DNA from: Carex sylvatica
Lineage: Eukaryota > Streptophyta > Magnoliopsida > Poales > Cyperaceae
Assembly (NCBI GenBank): GCA_964058845.1
Contig: CAXKVR010000931.1
Coordinates: 1-16,976, forward strand
Length of the DNA stretch: 16,976 nucleotides
Reading direction: 5' to 3'
In this document: positions 7,014 to 16,150 of the stretch, piece after piece
Position numbering within the stretch: position 1 is the stretch's first letter
Layout: every line of letters starts with the position of its first letter
Notes under the pieces: generated by a model
The model's input: the letters and a program-made list of their open reading frames with translations, nothing else
What the model was told of the DNA's origin: nothing
The model's database searches: none
Translations under genes and position numbers: made by a program

Positions 7014-8922
7014 TGTTGGTGTCCCAGACCCAGATCATATCTATGATATGTTTAGTTTATTATTGAATAATTTTATCATTTTGTACCTTGAGTATTCATA
7101 TTAGTGGATCATTTGAGTTGATGACTTAAATTGTAGAACTTCACAATGAATAAATTTGTTTACTCTTAAATGTTCCTTATCTTGGCAATCAGCAAGATAC
7201 ACTAGTTGATCATATAAGATAAGTGTGGTGATTAGATGATGGCCATGTTCTACAGGTTATACAATAAGGAGTTATTGATCTAATCACACATGTGCATACA
7301 TGGAGATGTATGGCACTAGACAAACTCAAGAATGAAATATCATATGGATTGTGTTTTGTGTCATTGATATTTCATTGTGTCTAGAATTCTTTGGTTTAGA
7401 TATTTATTTTTCTTACATAAGGGATGTATATTGTTGGTACTGTCCAACGCTCTCTTTAACCAGGAGTTATATAGGCAGTTACTGCAGTGCATATAACTTA
7501 TGCGGAAGAACGATATGTATTAAGAAATCATTGTCCCTTATATGTTAATATAAGCGATGATATCTCTGGGCCCTTGATAAAGTTTATATTATGTGCATGC
7601 AATATGATTATATGATAATCATATCATAATTAAACTACAAAAAATCAAGAAAGAATAATTGGTAAGGATGACACATCCCTACCTTACGATTATTTGGATA
7701 TCATGTGGTTAGGAATTGACACAACAACATTTTTAATGTTACAGGGATCGTGATTTTGCATTGTGATTTTTCATCCACATTATTTAGATAATTAATATAC
7801 CATGGCTAGTTGTATCATTGATTTATGGAATTAAAATATTTAATTCTATTGCCATAATGATGAGATTCCATAGGGTCACACCATATGAAAGACTAAAAGA
7901 AAATATATTAATAAAGCATCTGTGATATGTATATAATATGTGCTAGGTTAATTATAAGAAGTTATAATTATTTTGTACAAATTATATGTTATTAATATAT
8001 GAATAATTTTATGATATGGAGATGTTATAAAATAATCCTAGTAATATTTAAATTAACATGAAATATTAATTTATATGTTGGCCTTTTAATGTATGGGATT
8101 GTGGACTTAATTAAATATTAATATGATTAGTATTTTTAAGCCCAAAGCCCAAATATATGCTGGAGAGAATTGATTAGTGATGGCATGATTTAAGAGATAT
8201 TTAAATATGTCATTAAATCTAATCAATCTCATTAGAGAGGAAAGAAATTTCTGGACATATTTTTTTTAGGTAACTTTGAACTGAAATTTGAAAGGGAAAA
8301 TACTAATGATTATGGACATATGACCTATGTAATCAATAGCCCTTGGAGTATAGAATCCAACGGTGAATATTTCAAGTCGTTTGGAGTTACCTAGAAAAAT
8401 ATATAAGAGTTTTAGTACCAAAAGGTCAGATATTCTGGGAAATATATCTTGGCCGAAATTTGCTCTTTTCTCCTTTCTTCCATTTTTCTCTCATGTGTTG
8501 AGATCTAGAAATCCTCTAAGAAATTTTCAGAAATTAAGAAAAGGGTTAAACAAGTATTAAGGTTCTACTTGTTAATCTCTTACTAGCCTTAGAGATACAA
8601 GTATTTCTTTAATCTTTCGATGGATACCTAAGGAGGCTCGTCATTTGAAGGGCTAAAGCACAACCACCGTTGAAAGAGAAAGAGAATAAGAAATTGCTAA
8701 GCAAGACAACGCTTCTTGATTTGATTTGGAGAATAAATCCAAGGTATTATGTTATTTCCTTATTGATTAGGCTAATTAAGATTGTTTCTTGCATTTACAA
8801 TAACTAGATCATTTGTTTTGAGTCGAATAAAATTTTTGTTTTATTCCTTGCTATCTAAGCATCAAAACGTTCAATTCTTTCCTTTTCGTGTTCTGGATGT
8901 TCTCATTTGGGTCCCAATATTG
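7014..8922 (+). mobile_element. Probable solo LTR of another copia-type element, inserted in the extra ORF
   Basis: The insertion splits a protein frame that is recognisable on both sides. It starts TGTTGGTGTCCC at 7014, preceded by GTTAG (7009-7013), and ends near GGGTCCCAATATTG, followed by GTTAG (8923-8927). A plus-strand TATA box (8400-8407) with pyrimidine-rich sequence and an AAGGAGGCTCGTC-type U5 segment after it looks like a copia LTR. There is no ORF of note inside. If the LTR ends at 8919 (CCCAATA), it has a 6-bp terminal inverted repeat with one changed base, but then the flanking repeat becomes TTGGTTAG against TTG-TTAG. If it ends at 8922 the 5-bp GTTAG duplication is perfect but the end is not CA. 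No internal region or second LTR is present. Confidence 0.6.
8400..8407 (+). promoter_or_regulatory. TATA box of the putative solo LTR
   Basis: TATATAAG on the plus strand lies about 520 bp before the right edge of the insertion, a plausible place for the U3/R boundary of a copia LTR. The following 150 bp are rich in TTTCTCC-type pyrimidine runs. No direct evidence of transcription is available. Confidence 0.4.
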
Positions 8923-9869
8923 GTTAGGAAGAGCATCATCTTTAAAAATCTATTTATTAATACCATTAGTCTCGGGTTTGTACCATCGTAGACCGGATGG
9001 TTCATGGGAATGAATCCAACCTTGATTGGTCAAGAGATTAACCAAATGTATTGGTTTGAGCGTCGGCTTACCCTCAGGTATTTCAATTTCATTCAATCAG
9101 ATGATTTTATGGATAAGAGAAGCATAAGGTAAACTTAATACCGTGCTTTGAAAAGCATTTTTCATGTGACAGAGAATGATATATGGCATGGTAAATCTCT
9201 TATCGTCCAATTAAATGAGATGACAAAGATAGTACATTGGTCCCCACTCAATATTAGTTTTGATGGTTGCTTTTAGGACAAGAATATTATTGATGAAGAG
9301 AAAAATCAAACGATGAAGAGCCGAAAATTGAGAGCAATAGAGAGGTGCTCCTGCTCGGTTTTTACGATCAAACCATTGCTTGTATTGATCGACGGTTTCA
9401 ATCAAACCACTTGGCCAATCTCTTAAAATATAGATTTCTTTCCTATCATTCGGGATTTCAAGAAAACTTGAGCTAAGATTGCAAGTGAGAGCACTATCTC
9501 ATTTCCGTAAACATAGGAAGAGAGAAAGAAGGGGTTCTCAGAGATTTCAAGATTTACACAGAAGGTTCGGGTGAGCAAATCCGTATATGGTTCACAACAC
9601 TTGAGAAGGGGATCCCAATTCCAATGTCTTATGTATTGAAGTAGTTTGGCATCCTCTCGAGGAGTGAAGGTAACTGTGGGTTTATCGAAGTAGAAACAGT
9701 GGGTTAATTCTCGAACTTGAAATTGGCCTATGAAGTTGTGGTGGGTTCTTGCATTCCAAAATAGGTAAGTGTTGAATTGATGAATAACCCAATTTGATGG
9801 TATGAATCCTCTACTATCTTGACCCAATTCACTTCGGTATCTTTTCATACCGGCTTTCTTTGGAGCCAT
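8923..9869 (-). pseudogene. N-terminal half of the extra ORF of the copia element, plant 'putative transposon protein'-like, broken
   Basis: The frame opens with MAPKKAGMKRYRSELG at 9869 after a pyrimidine-rich leader. The first 148 codons contain the ordered blocks FIPSNWVIHQF, RHWNWDPLLKCCEPYTDLLTRTF, VNLEISENP and VYGNEIVLSLAILAQVFL. About 9455 a one-base shift moves the frame to IPNDRKEIYILRDWPSGL, which continues through SALHRLIFLFINNIL and LPYASLIHKII. From memory this block order resembles the 'putative plant transposon protein' domain found in accessory ORFs of large plant retroelements; this assignment is tentative. Stops at 9213-9211 (TAA), 9099-9097 (TGA) and 8952-8950 (TAG) are each one C-to-T change from a sense codon. 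The frame is then cut by the insertion at 8922. The position downstream of pol is where some copia elements have an envelope-like gene, but no signal peptide or membrane anchor is apparent here. Confidence 0.65.
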
Positions 9870-10170
9870 TGATAAAGAGAGAAAGTTAAGGGTTTACCGA
9901 TCAAAGAATAAAACAACAATTCGAGAAGAAAAGAGCGAAAGAAACACCTTGATGAAATTGGATTGTTGATTGGACGGTTAGATAGCCAGATTTAGAGAAG
10001 GGGTTTCGGTTAGGGTTCATTGGAGAGAGGAGAAAAGAGAGAGAGATGGTGATTTTTGAGAGTAGAAATGAGTAGAGGGAAGAGAGGAGAGGAGAACGGG
10101 CTACAAAGAATTTAAAATGGTGTGAGAGAAGGAAGGAGAAGGGATGGGTGAGATCTGCATTTAACATTTT
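9870..10170 (-). other. Pyrimidine-rich leader before the extra ORF
   Basis: On the minus strand this stretch is dominated by C/T runs, densest at 10145-10018 (the plus strand reads GAGAGAGG-like purine runs). It directly precedes the ATG of the extra ORF. An ATG-started frame crosses 10167-9901, but its Ser/Leu/Phe-rich product reflects the pyrimidine composition and has no recognisable domain, so I treat it as leader. Such a tract could serve translation of a downstream ORF or splicing; neither can be shown from sequence. Confidence 0.45.
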
Positions 10171-10280
10171 TTGTCATAAAATGTTACCAATATTTTTCAA
10201 ATGTTGCTAACGTTTGGTCTCTGACTCGAAAGCCCATTTTGTAGAAATTTGAATTTTCAGAAGGCTGTGAATTTATTTAA

Positions 10281-10340
10281 ATCGTTACCAATGGTTTTCA
10301 ATCGTTACCAACGGTTTTCAATCGTTACCAACGATTTTTT
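10281..10340. repeat. 20-bp tandem repeat, three copies
   Basis: ATCGTTACCAACGGTTTTCA-type units start at 10281, 10301 and 10321, an exact 20-bp period. The first has one changed base (ATGG) and the third diverges at its end. They are part of the ACGTT-rich field and use its TCGTTACCAACG variant. Confidence 0.85.
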
Positions 10341-10527
10341 AAACGTTACAACGTTTTAACTTAATCTTAGAGTTCAAGAAATTAACAATTTTCAAAATTC
10401 ATAAGTTTTGAGAATTCTTGTATCGTTACAACGTTTGGATGACAACGTTCTAACGTTATTTGAGTTCTCATAATTTACACATTTTAAGTATGCATATGTG
10501 ACTAAAAATATTACAACGTTTTGTGTC

Positions 10528-10932
10528 AGACTTAAAAACTTTGAATTTTCACAAGTGTGTGCATGCATAATGAAATTAACTGTTATAACACTTTACAGGA
10601 ACGTTACAACGTGTTCTACAAAGTAATTAGACTTGGAAATTTTGAATTTTCACTAGTCTCTACATGCATATAGGAATTAAACGTTACAACGTTATTCAGG
10701 AACATTACAACGTTTTCTACAAAATAATCAGACTTGAAAACTTCAAATTTTCACAAGTTTCTGCATGCATATTGAAGTGAAACGTTACAACGTTATCAAG
10801 AACCGTTACAATGTTTTGTACAAAAATAATCAGACTTAGAAATTTCAATTTTTTACTAGTCTCTGTACTTATTTGAGGATGAAACATTACAATGGTTGTC
10901 AGAAACATTATAACGGGTTGTTCCCCAAAACA
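10528..10932. repeat. 101-bp tandem repeat, about four copies
   Basis: Units begin AGACTT at 10528, 10629, 10730 and 10832, giving periods of 101, 101 and 102 bp. Each contains TTTCACNAGT, usually a TGCATGCAT-like word, then a pair AACGTTACAACGTT and a second weaker pair about 20 bp further on. Copies differ at perhaps a fifth of positions, many at CG. The period is regular but the copies are diverged repeats with no spacer/repeat alternation, so it is not a CRISPR-like array. Confidence 0.85.
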
Positions 10933-11218
10933 CATCTTTAGAAGTTGAGTTTATATGAGTATAACTTGCATGAATCATTACAATGATTTGAAAACGTTAC
11001 GAGTAATTTATATAAATTCTTACTTATGAACTGATTTAGCTAAAAAACGTTACCAACGTTTTACAAACGTTTTTAACATTTTGCCTCTGTAAATTTTGCC
11101 CCAAAATAAACTATTTTGATTGCTATGAATTATTTTTGAAGTGAAAATTTAATATGTCTTATTCTCTAAGTTCAAGCATGTTTAATTTAAACCTTAATTC
11201 ATTGTGTTATTGTGTATT

Positions 11219-11450
11219 CAAGGGTTTTGTAAAAATATCGGTAATTTGATTTTTAGTGTCAATATGTATGAGTTGTAACTAACACAAATATTTATATTTT
11301 GCTTAGTTCTATGGAACTAGTGTTGTCACACATAATTAATATGTTGCGAAAGCGAATTTCATAATTATGCAGAGTTTGAATTACACATAATATTTGTGTG
11401 CAACAACTATCAATGATCCAAGCATTTTCTTTATGAGATGTAATCAAACA
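11219..11450 (-). pseudogene. pol: Collapsed copia pol: protease active-site remnant joined to RNase H remnant
   Basis: On the minus strand, 11450-11388 reads SHKENAWIIDSCCTQ, which matches the copia protease core WIIDSG with the Gly of the D-S/T-G motif changed to Cys. Only about 55 bp later, 11333-11295 reads CDNTSSIELSKI, the RNase H block normally written CDNTSA-(I/L)-LSKNP. In another frame 11270-11219 reads IDTKNQITDIFTKPLN, the conserved C-terminal end of the copia RNase H. Everything between protease and RNase H, including integrase and reverse transcriptase (normally about 1000 residues), is deleted, and part of RNase H is missing too. Several frames and stops make it non-functional. 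Confidence 0.85.
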
Positions 11451-11510
11451 CTCCTACAATAATATATATAATAGTTATTGTTGAGTGAGTAACTAACATA
11501 TACCTTGTTT

Positions 11511-11558
11511 TAATCTCCCCCTTTATTTTTGACAATTTAAATAATTTAGGGGAGATTA
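11511..11558. repeat. Internal polypurine-tract-like hairpin
   Basis: TAATCTCCCC (11511-11520) is the exact inverted repeat of GGGGAGATTA (11549-11558), giving a 10-bp stem with a 28-base AT-rich loop. On the minus strand the first arm forms AATAAAGGGGGAGATTA, which looks like a copia polypurine tract but is far from any LTR edge. It lies between the gag end and the protease remnant. It could be a second plus-strand primer or a scar of the recombination that removed pol. Confidence 0.6.
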
Positions 11559-11572
11559 TGTATGCATCTAAG

Positions 11573-13300
11573 TTAATGTAGCTTTAGGAACCCAAACAAC
11601 ATTTTGGTTATTGTCTCCATTCCTAAACCTACATTCTAAGGAGGTATAACTAATTTTGCAACAATAATTACAAAATATAATCGATGATTTTTTAGCAATA
11701 GAACCTTGTTTGAAAGTGGATTAGTATTGGTATTTCACTTCATGCAAATTACTCTTATGATTACCAAACGACTTATTTGCAACTCTAGATGTGACACTTT
11801 TGATTTTATAAGAATCAAATCTATTGTGATGTTGGAGAACATCTCTTGTCAAACCTTTTCTTTGAGTTTGATTTTATAAACCATTTTTATTTTTGAGTTC
11901 ATAAAATCATCCATCGGGTCCTTTGAAATAAGTTTTCTTTGACCCTTTTGGATTAAAAGTGTTCCTATCACTATTTTGAAAATTATTTTTGTGATTAAAC
12001 TTATACCTAAATGCATAATTTTGAGACTTTTGATTCTTTTTAGCATTTGGATGATAGGTGGAATGCTTTTTGCAATCAAATTTATATTTATTTAGAGATT
12101 TTTATTTCTTTTTCTTATTTGAGAATTGAGTATTTCTCCATTTTTTCTTTACGACTATTCAAGTGGTTGGATTCAAATGAGGATTGACCATTCTTGTATC
12201 AAAGTCCAATTGTGTCAATTTTGTGATCATTGATAAAATTATCCACATGATAAGAATCTAGATTAGTGACATTTGAGAATTTATTATGAGATCTTAAAGC
12301 TCTATTTTTGGTCTCTAGAGTTTGAATTCTTACTTTTAAAATTTCTATTTCACCTACAAGTGATGAGCATGCGTTGGTCTCATTTAGTTTTTCTAACACA
12401 TTGAGTTTGGACTCTAAATTCTTTACCTTAAAATCTAGAATTTTATTTATCCTTTTTTATGCTTTGAAATTTCTATTTTGACATTCTAAAATATCATTTT
12501 TAGTTCTTAATATTTTTATAATACATTCATTTTCAATCAAGGTTTTATTTGGCTCATCAATGAGAGATTGCAATATTGATTTATCAACATAGCGTATTAG
12601 AATCTTATTCATGAAAGTGCTTGACTCATTAATTATTAACCGATTGGTATACAAGTTATTTTCGGTCTCATTAATGGTACCATTGTATTCTTCACCACCT
12701 TCTTTCTCATCAGTCAATTCATCTTCGGACTTAATATCATGAAGACCAAAATTTAAATGTACCTCATTAGCAGAGCTAGTTGAGGCTTTGATTTCACCAC
12801 CTTCCTTGTTGATGTTCCTTGATTTGACAAGGTCCTTGAGAAATTTGATGGTGGTCTCATCGGTGATGTTCTTGCTTGTAATAATTGAGCCCACATCAAT
12901 TGTCGAGGGTCCTTCATCTACACTTTCCATCAACGCAAGGTTGAGATCTTGTTCATCCATCTTTGTCTTACTCATTTTAATCTGAGTATTTACTTCAAAT
13001 CGATTGATTAGATCCTCCTATATTTCATGGACACTACATGAATCATTAATTAATGATAAGATAGATTCACTAATTGGATTAATTATATAATTTATTACAA
13101 TTAGGTTTTTTTTTTTTTTCAAGTTTGAATGTGGTGGTCAAATCATTATTGTCATCAATTTTCGGTACATACCAATTTTCTACAATATCACAAACCTCAT
13201 TGGTTTTGAAAAAATAAATCATAAGATTTTTCCAATGACTAAAATTGTTGGTTGTATTACCGAAAATTGGGAGTTCTTTCACACATCTATAGAGTGTCAT
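11573..13300 (-). pseudogene. gag: Broken copia gag
   Basis: The frame opens at 13300 (MTLYRCVKELPIFG), 46 bp after the primer-binding site, and shows the copia gag N-terminal pattern: NFSHWKNLMIYFFKTNEV and CDIVENWYVP. A run of about 14 T on the plus strand (near 13108-13121) shifts the frame; it resumes as ISESILSLINDSCSVHEI, then a TAG where the family has Trp, then EDLINRFEVNTQIKMSK. The block DLNLALMESVDEG (12950) leads into an acidic and coiled-coil region (12900-12200), broken by a stop at 12459-12457. The zinc knuckle is late: CNYCCKISYTSLEC (near 11672-11625) has Tyr where His is expected. VWVPKA (about 11598) is the conserved gag-end motif before protease. The usual middle of gag between the N-terminal block and LNLALM seems shortened. 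Not functional. Confidence 0.8.
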
Positions 13301-13347
13301 TTTTCAAGTTGATCTAACTCAAATTAAGTGAGTCTTAATTTGAGTAA

Positions 13348-13362
13348 CTTGCTCTGATACCA
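13348..13362 (-). other. Primer-binding site, initiator tRNA-Met type
   Basis: The minus strand reads TGGTATCAGAGCAAG, starting three bases (AAG) inside the 5' LTR edge. From memory TGGTATCAGAGC is the standard plant Ty1/copia primer-binding site, complementary to the 3' end of initiator tRNA-Met. It fixes both the strand and the 5' LTR of the element. Confidence 0.92.
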
Positions 13363-13365
13363 CTT

Positions 13366-14369
13366 TGTTATACTAAATGCACCGCTAATCGGTTAAAATT
13401 GAAAAATAATTGCGATTAAAAGTAAATAGATGAGTTTAGAGAAATTTGACACGCAAGGTGATAACGGAGTTCGACAAAACAAAGGCCTACGTCTCCGGAG
13501 CATCGCAACCTCTTCTAGGTGCGCCTTTCTATTACCCAATTTGAAATGATTACAACTTGTGAACTGGTGAGCCCTTATAACCAATGAGAAGTCACACAGC
13601 CAACTCAAAGCGAGAACAAAGTCTCAAAGTTTAGATCCTCAAGAAGAACACTCAAGATCTCACTCTAACATAATCTAACTCAAGCTTAGTGAAGTGGGTT
13701 TGAGGTTGTTTGAGAGATATTGAAGTTTTAAGCTCAATCAACAATGGAGGAACCAAGCTCACAGAAAAATCACTTTTTAGAAAGTTAGGGTCGGCTGGAT
13801 TGAGTGGGGAAGATAATTCACTGCTCTATTTATAGAGACAACTCCAGAAAGAGTAATTTGACTTAAAACTTTGCAGACGTTTGATAAAACGTTATAACGT
13901 TTTAGCTCAATTTGAATTTAGATTTTCTTTTTCTGTGAGATCGATCAAAACGTTACCAACGATTATAAAACGTTCACAACGATTTGATTTTGTAAAACTT
14001 GATCAAAAATAGAATTTTTAGAAATATGAATTTAATTAAAACGTTATAACGTTTATAAAATGTCTGTAACGTTTGAGGTTAAATCTGTGTTTGATCAAGA
14101 TGTCCCTTAGCGTTTTCTTACAGGTTAAATCGTTATAACGTTTGTATCCTGTTGAAACAACATCAAACACACTTTATCAAGTTTAAAATATTACAATTTA
14201 AAATCTTAATAAGTGTCTTCATGATTTCTTCAGTTCAAGCAATTTATATTGCAATTCCAATTAGCTTGAACCTGCATAACTCTAAAAATAGAAGAAATCG
14301 TAAAATTCAATAATTGTATGTTTTTTCAAATTAGTCAAATAGACGAAAAAAATTATTGCTAAAACAATA
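13366..14369 (-). repeat. 5' LTR of the copia element (1004 bp)
   Basis: It starts TGTTATA on the plus strand and ends AAAACAATA at 14369, where the other LTR has ATAACAACA, so the terminal CA has changed to TA. It aligns with 4830-5878; the other copy is about 45 bp longer because of small indels. The ACGTT words are better preserved here. A TATA box is at 13835-13826 on the minus strand, giving U3 of about 530 bp and R-U5 of about 460 bp. The primer-binding site next to 13366 makes this the 5' LTR. Confidence 0.85.
13826..13835 (-). promoter_or_regulatory. TATA box in copia 5' LTR
   Basis: The minus strand reads CTATAAATAG, the same word and position as in the 3' LTR. Transcription would start near 13800 and run through gag toward lower coordinates. 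Multiple ACGTT words lie upstream in U3. Confidence 0.65.
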
Positions 14370-14374
14370 ATTTA
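14370..14374. repeat. Right target-site duplication (ATTTA) of the copia element
   Basis: ATTTA directly follows the outer edge of the 5' LTR and equals 4825-4829. Removing the element would join 4829 to 14375, so the DNA right of 14374 is the continuation of the strip at 4776-4824. Confidence 0.75.
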
Positions 14375-15000
14375 TTCTAATAGTTTCGTTCACCATACTT
14401 TTAAGTTGTTACATTTGTCTGGTAAAATATTTTTGACAAAGAAAATCAATGGTTAAAATATGAAATAATTATCAATATTAATTCCAGATAGCAATGATTA
14501 AATTCTAATAAAGATAGAGCTTCCCTATATATATGAAAAATGGAAAAATATTATAGGCTTTTTATGCAGGAAAACATATATTAATTATAATTTATAAGAA
14601 TGAGATCCGGAGAAGAGATTTCATGCATAAGATGTTGATATCTTATTATGATCATATTTTTTTTTTTATCGATATTCTAAAATTCAAATTTCAATGAAGA
14701 ATATGAACTCGTGAATTTGTTCTATCCTAATTTTAAAAAAATGTCAATTTTGGGTTAATTTTGGACTTTGGAGTATTGATTTTTTTATCTCTTAAACTAA
14801 ACCACATAATTGCATTTCTCTCTCAAATAGAATATTTAATGGTTCCTGATTTTCATATAAAATTTAAAATTTGAATTATTAATAAAAATAAAAATTATGG
14901 TTATGATTGAGTACTATAAATATGGACATTGAACATGTTATTTTGTTATAACATTATTTTTGGACATATTCTATTGTTTGTATGTATTTAATTTAGACTG
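14375..15000. other. AT-rich flank, no gene seen
   Basis: No protein frame, RNA gene or element end was recognised on either strand. Only homopolymer runs (for example T10 near 14660) and AT-rich sequence are present. Confidence 0.6.
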
Positions 15001-15081
15001 AGTATTTAATGCTCAAGGTGCAAGGCTTCTTTTTTTTTAGAGAAAAAAAAAAAAAGTATTGCGCCTTGAGCATTAAATACT
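15001..15081. repeat. Long inverted repeat / hairpin of 81 bp
   Basis: AGTATTTAATGCTCAAGG (15001-15018) is the perfect inverted repeat of 15064-15081. Pairing extends inward through a G-T pair, GCAA/TTGC, and then through a T-rich arm facing an A-rich arm, with few mismatches, leaving almost no loop. It may be a minimal foldback transposon or a small-RNA-type hairpin. No clear target-site duplication flanks it (GACTG on the left, TGGAA on the right). Confidence 0.85.
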
Positions 15082-16150
15082 TGGAAAAGGATGTGACTAA
15101 AAATTAAAGAGATCTTCTAGAGCACAAACCTATTCAGGTTATAAATTTCCTGGGGAGAGTTATTTCTCTACTTAATTTAAAGTGGCCAGATATTCATATA
15201 CACAGATTGAAAATTTGAAATATATTACAGGTCTTATTGTTAGAGATATACTATCAAAAAGTATTATATTTATTAATAGCATGTATAGAAGTAGCTTATA
15301 ATTTTTTATAACTAATAAACTTTGAACAAATGATGACAAGCTATATAGATGTTGTGTGAACTTTGGCTCAACTTATTCAAAAATCGGTTTATGATTGGAA
15401 CTGCCTGCTTAAAATAAGAGTTTTTTTTTTACATGAAGTTACAATATTTAGGATTAAGCTTGTAAAATAGTAGAAGTTAAATTTGACAAAAGATATTTGG
15501 CCTAAATCAAAATGCACTTCTATAGGAAAATTAATATTTTTCCACTACATATTTTTTTGGTAATTACATATGTTGTTCGGATACCAGGTATCTGACTCAA
15601 CACAATTGAAAAGGACGGCCCAAATTAAATTCATCCTGTTCTTGTTCGGAATAACTGAGGGGCATTATTAATTATTTGTGCGTTGAGATTTGTGTCAAGT
15701 TAAAAAAAAAAAAAAAAAAATTGGACCCTTCAATTCAATTTTACTCAGTCCGGTAACATGAGAGGCTGTGAATTCATCTTGTTCGAATAAGACACCTATA
15801 ATGATAAAAAGAAAGAATGAAAACAAACATTAATACAACGAAGATAATAAAATAAACTTTTAATTTCAAAAGTAAAGCAAATAAAAAATTAAAGTATATG
15901 TTACTTGAGATTTATTTCAATTTGAACTTGGGATTAACTTGAACTTCTCAAATATTAATCAACGTTGGAAAATAATATCATACATTTTTTGTCAGTAAAA
16001 CCTTCTTAAACAAAGCAAAATAAAAGATCATCATGTAATTGCCCTCATAAAACAAAAACATCAATGATTAGAGTGGAACCTATGACCTCGCAAAAAGACT
16101 AACAAATGAGAAGGCTTGCCATACAAGATGTGGTCCAGTGTGGTCACAGA
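15082..16150. other. AT-rich flank, no gene seen
   Basis: No credible coding sequence was found. There is a T10-type run near 15420 and an A19 run at 15702-15720. The A19 run could be the tail of an old retroposed sequence, but I found no matching flanking repeats. Two related words, AATTCATCCTGTTCTTGTTC (about 15630) and AATTCATCTTGTTCG (about 15772), lie 140 bp apart. Confidence 0.55.

Larger units (their letters stand above)
10186..11075. repeat. ACGTT-rich repeat field in the copia spacer
   Basis: Dozens of AACGTT, ACGTTAC and near variants occur here, often as pairs such as AACGTTACAACGTT in which the two ACGT cores are 8 bp apart. The field lies between the RNase H remnant and the leader of the extra ORF. 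The same words are frequent in the U3 part of both copia LTRs (for example around 13875-14145), so spacer and LTR share a motif vocabulary. ACGT is the core of plant bZIP binding sites, which makes a regulatory role possible but unproven. No protein frame is credible across it. Confidence 0.75.
4830..14369 (-). mobile_element. Non-autonomous Ty1/copia-type LTR retrotransposon with extra ORF, 9.5 kb
   Basis: Two similar LTRs (4830-5878 and 13366-14369) in the same orientation, matching ATTTA target duplications, a Met-type primer-binding site and a polypurine tract define a complete insertion read on the minus strand. From 13366 downward it holds a broken gag, a collapsed pol remnant (protease joined to RNase H), an ACGTT-rich repeat spacer, a pyrimidine-rich leader, an extra ORF with acidic tail, and a 3' untranslated region. 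Integrase and reverse transcriptase are absent, so the copy could move only with enzymes from elsewhere. About a dozen differences in the first 200 bp of the LTRs suggest an old insertion. A separate 1.9-kb insertion sits within its extra ORF. Confidence 0.85.

Noticed and set aside
9901..10167. Minus-strand ATG-started frame of 88 codons with a hydrophobic start
   Set aside because: It sits in the pyrimidine-rich leader and its Ser/Leu/Phe content follows from C/T runs; no homology is evident. A signal-peptide-like look is not enough to call a gene.
10528..10932. Regularly spaced repeats considered as a CRISPR-like array
   Set aside because: The 101-bp units are diverged along their whole length with no constant repeat/variable spacer alternation, and the context is a plant retroelement.
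15702..15720. A19 run as the tail of a retroposed gene
   Set aside because: No flanking direct repeats and no recognisable body upstream; left as a homopolymer.
16055..16125. tRNA-like B-box (AGGTCATAGGTTCCACTC on the minus strand), possible SINE
   Set aside because: Only part of a B-box consensus matches, there is no convincing A-box at the right distance, and no tail or flanking duplication was found.
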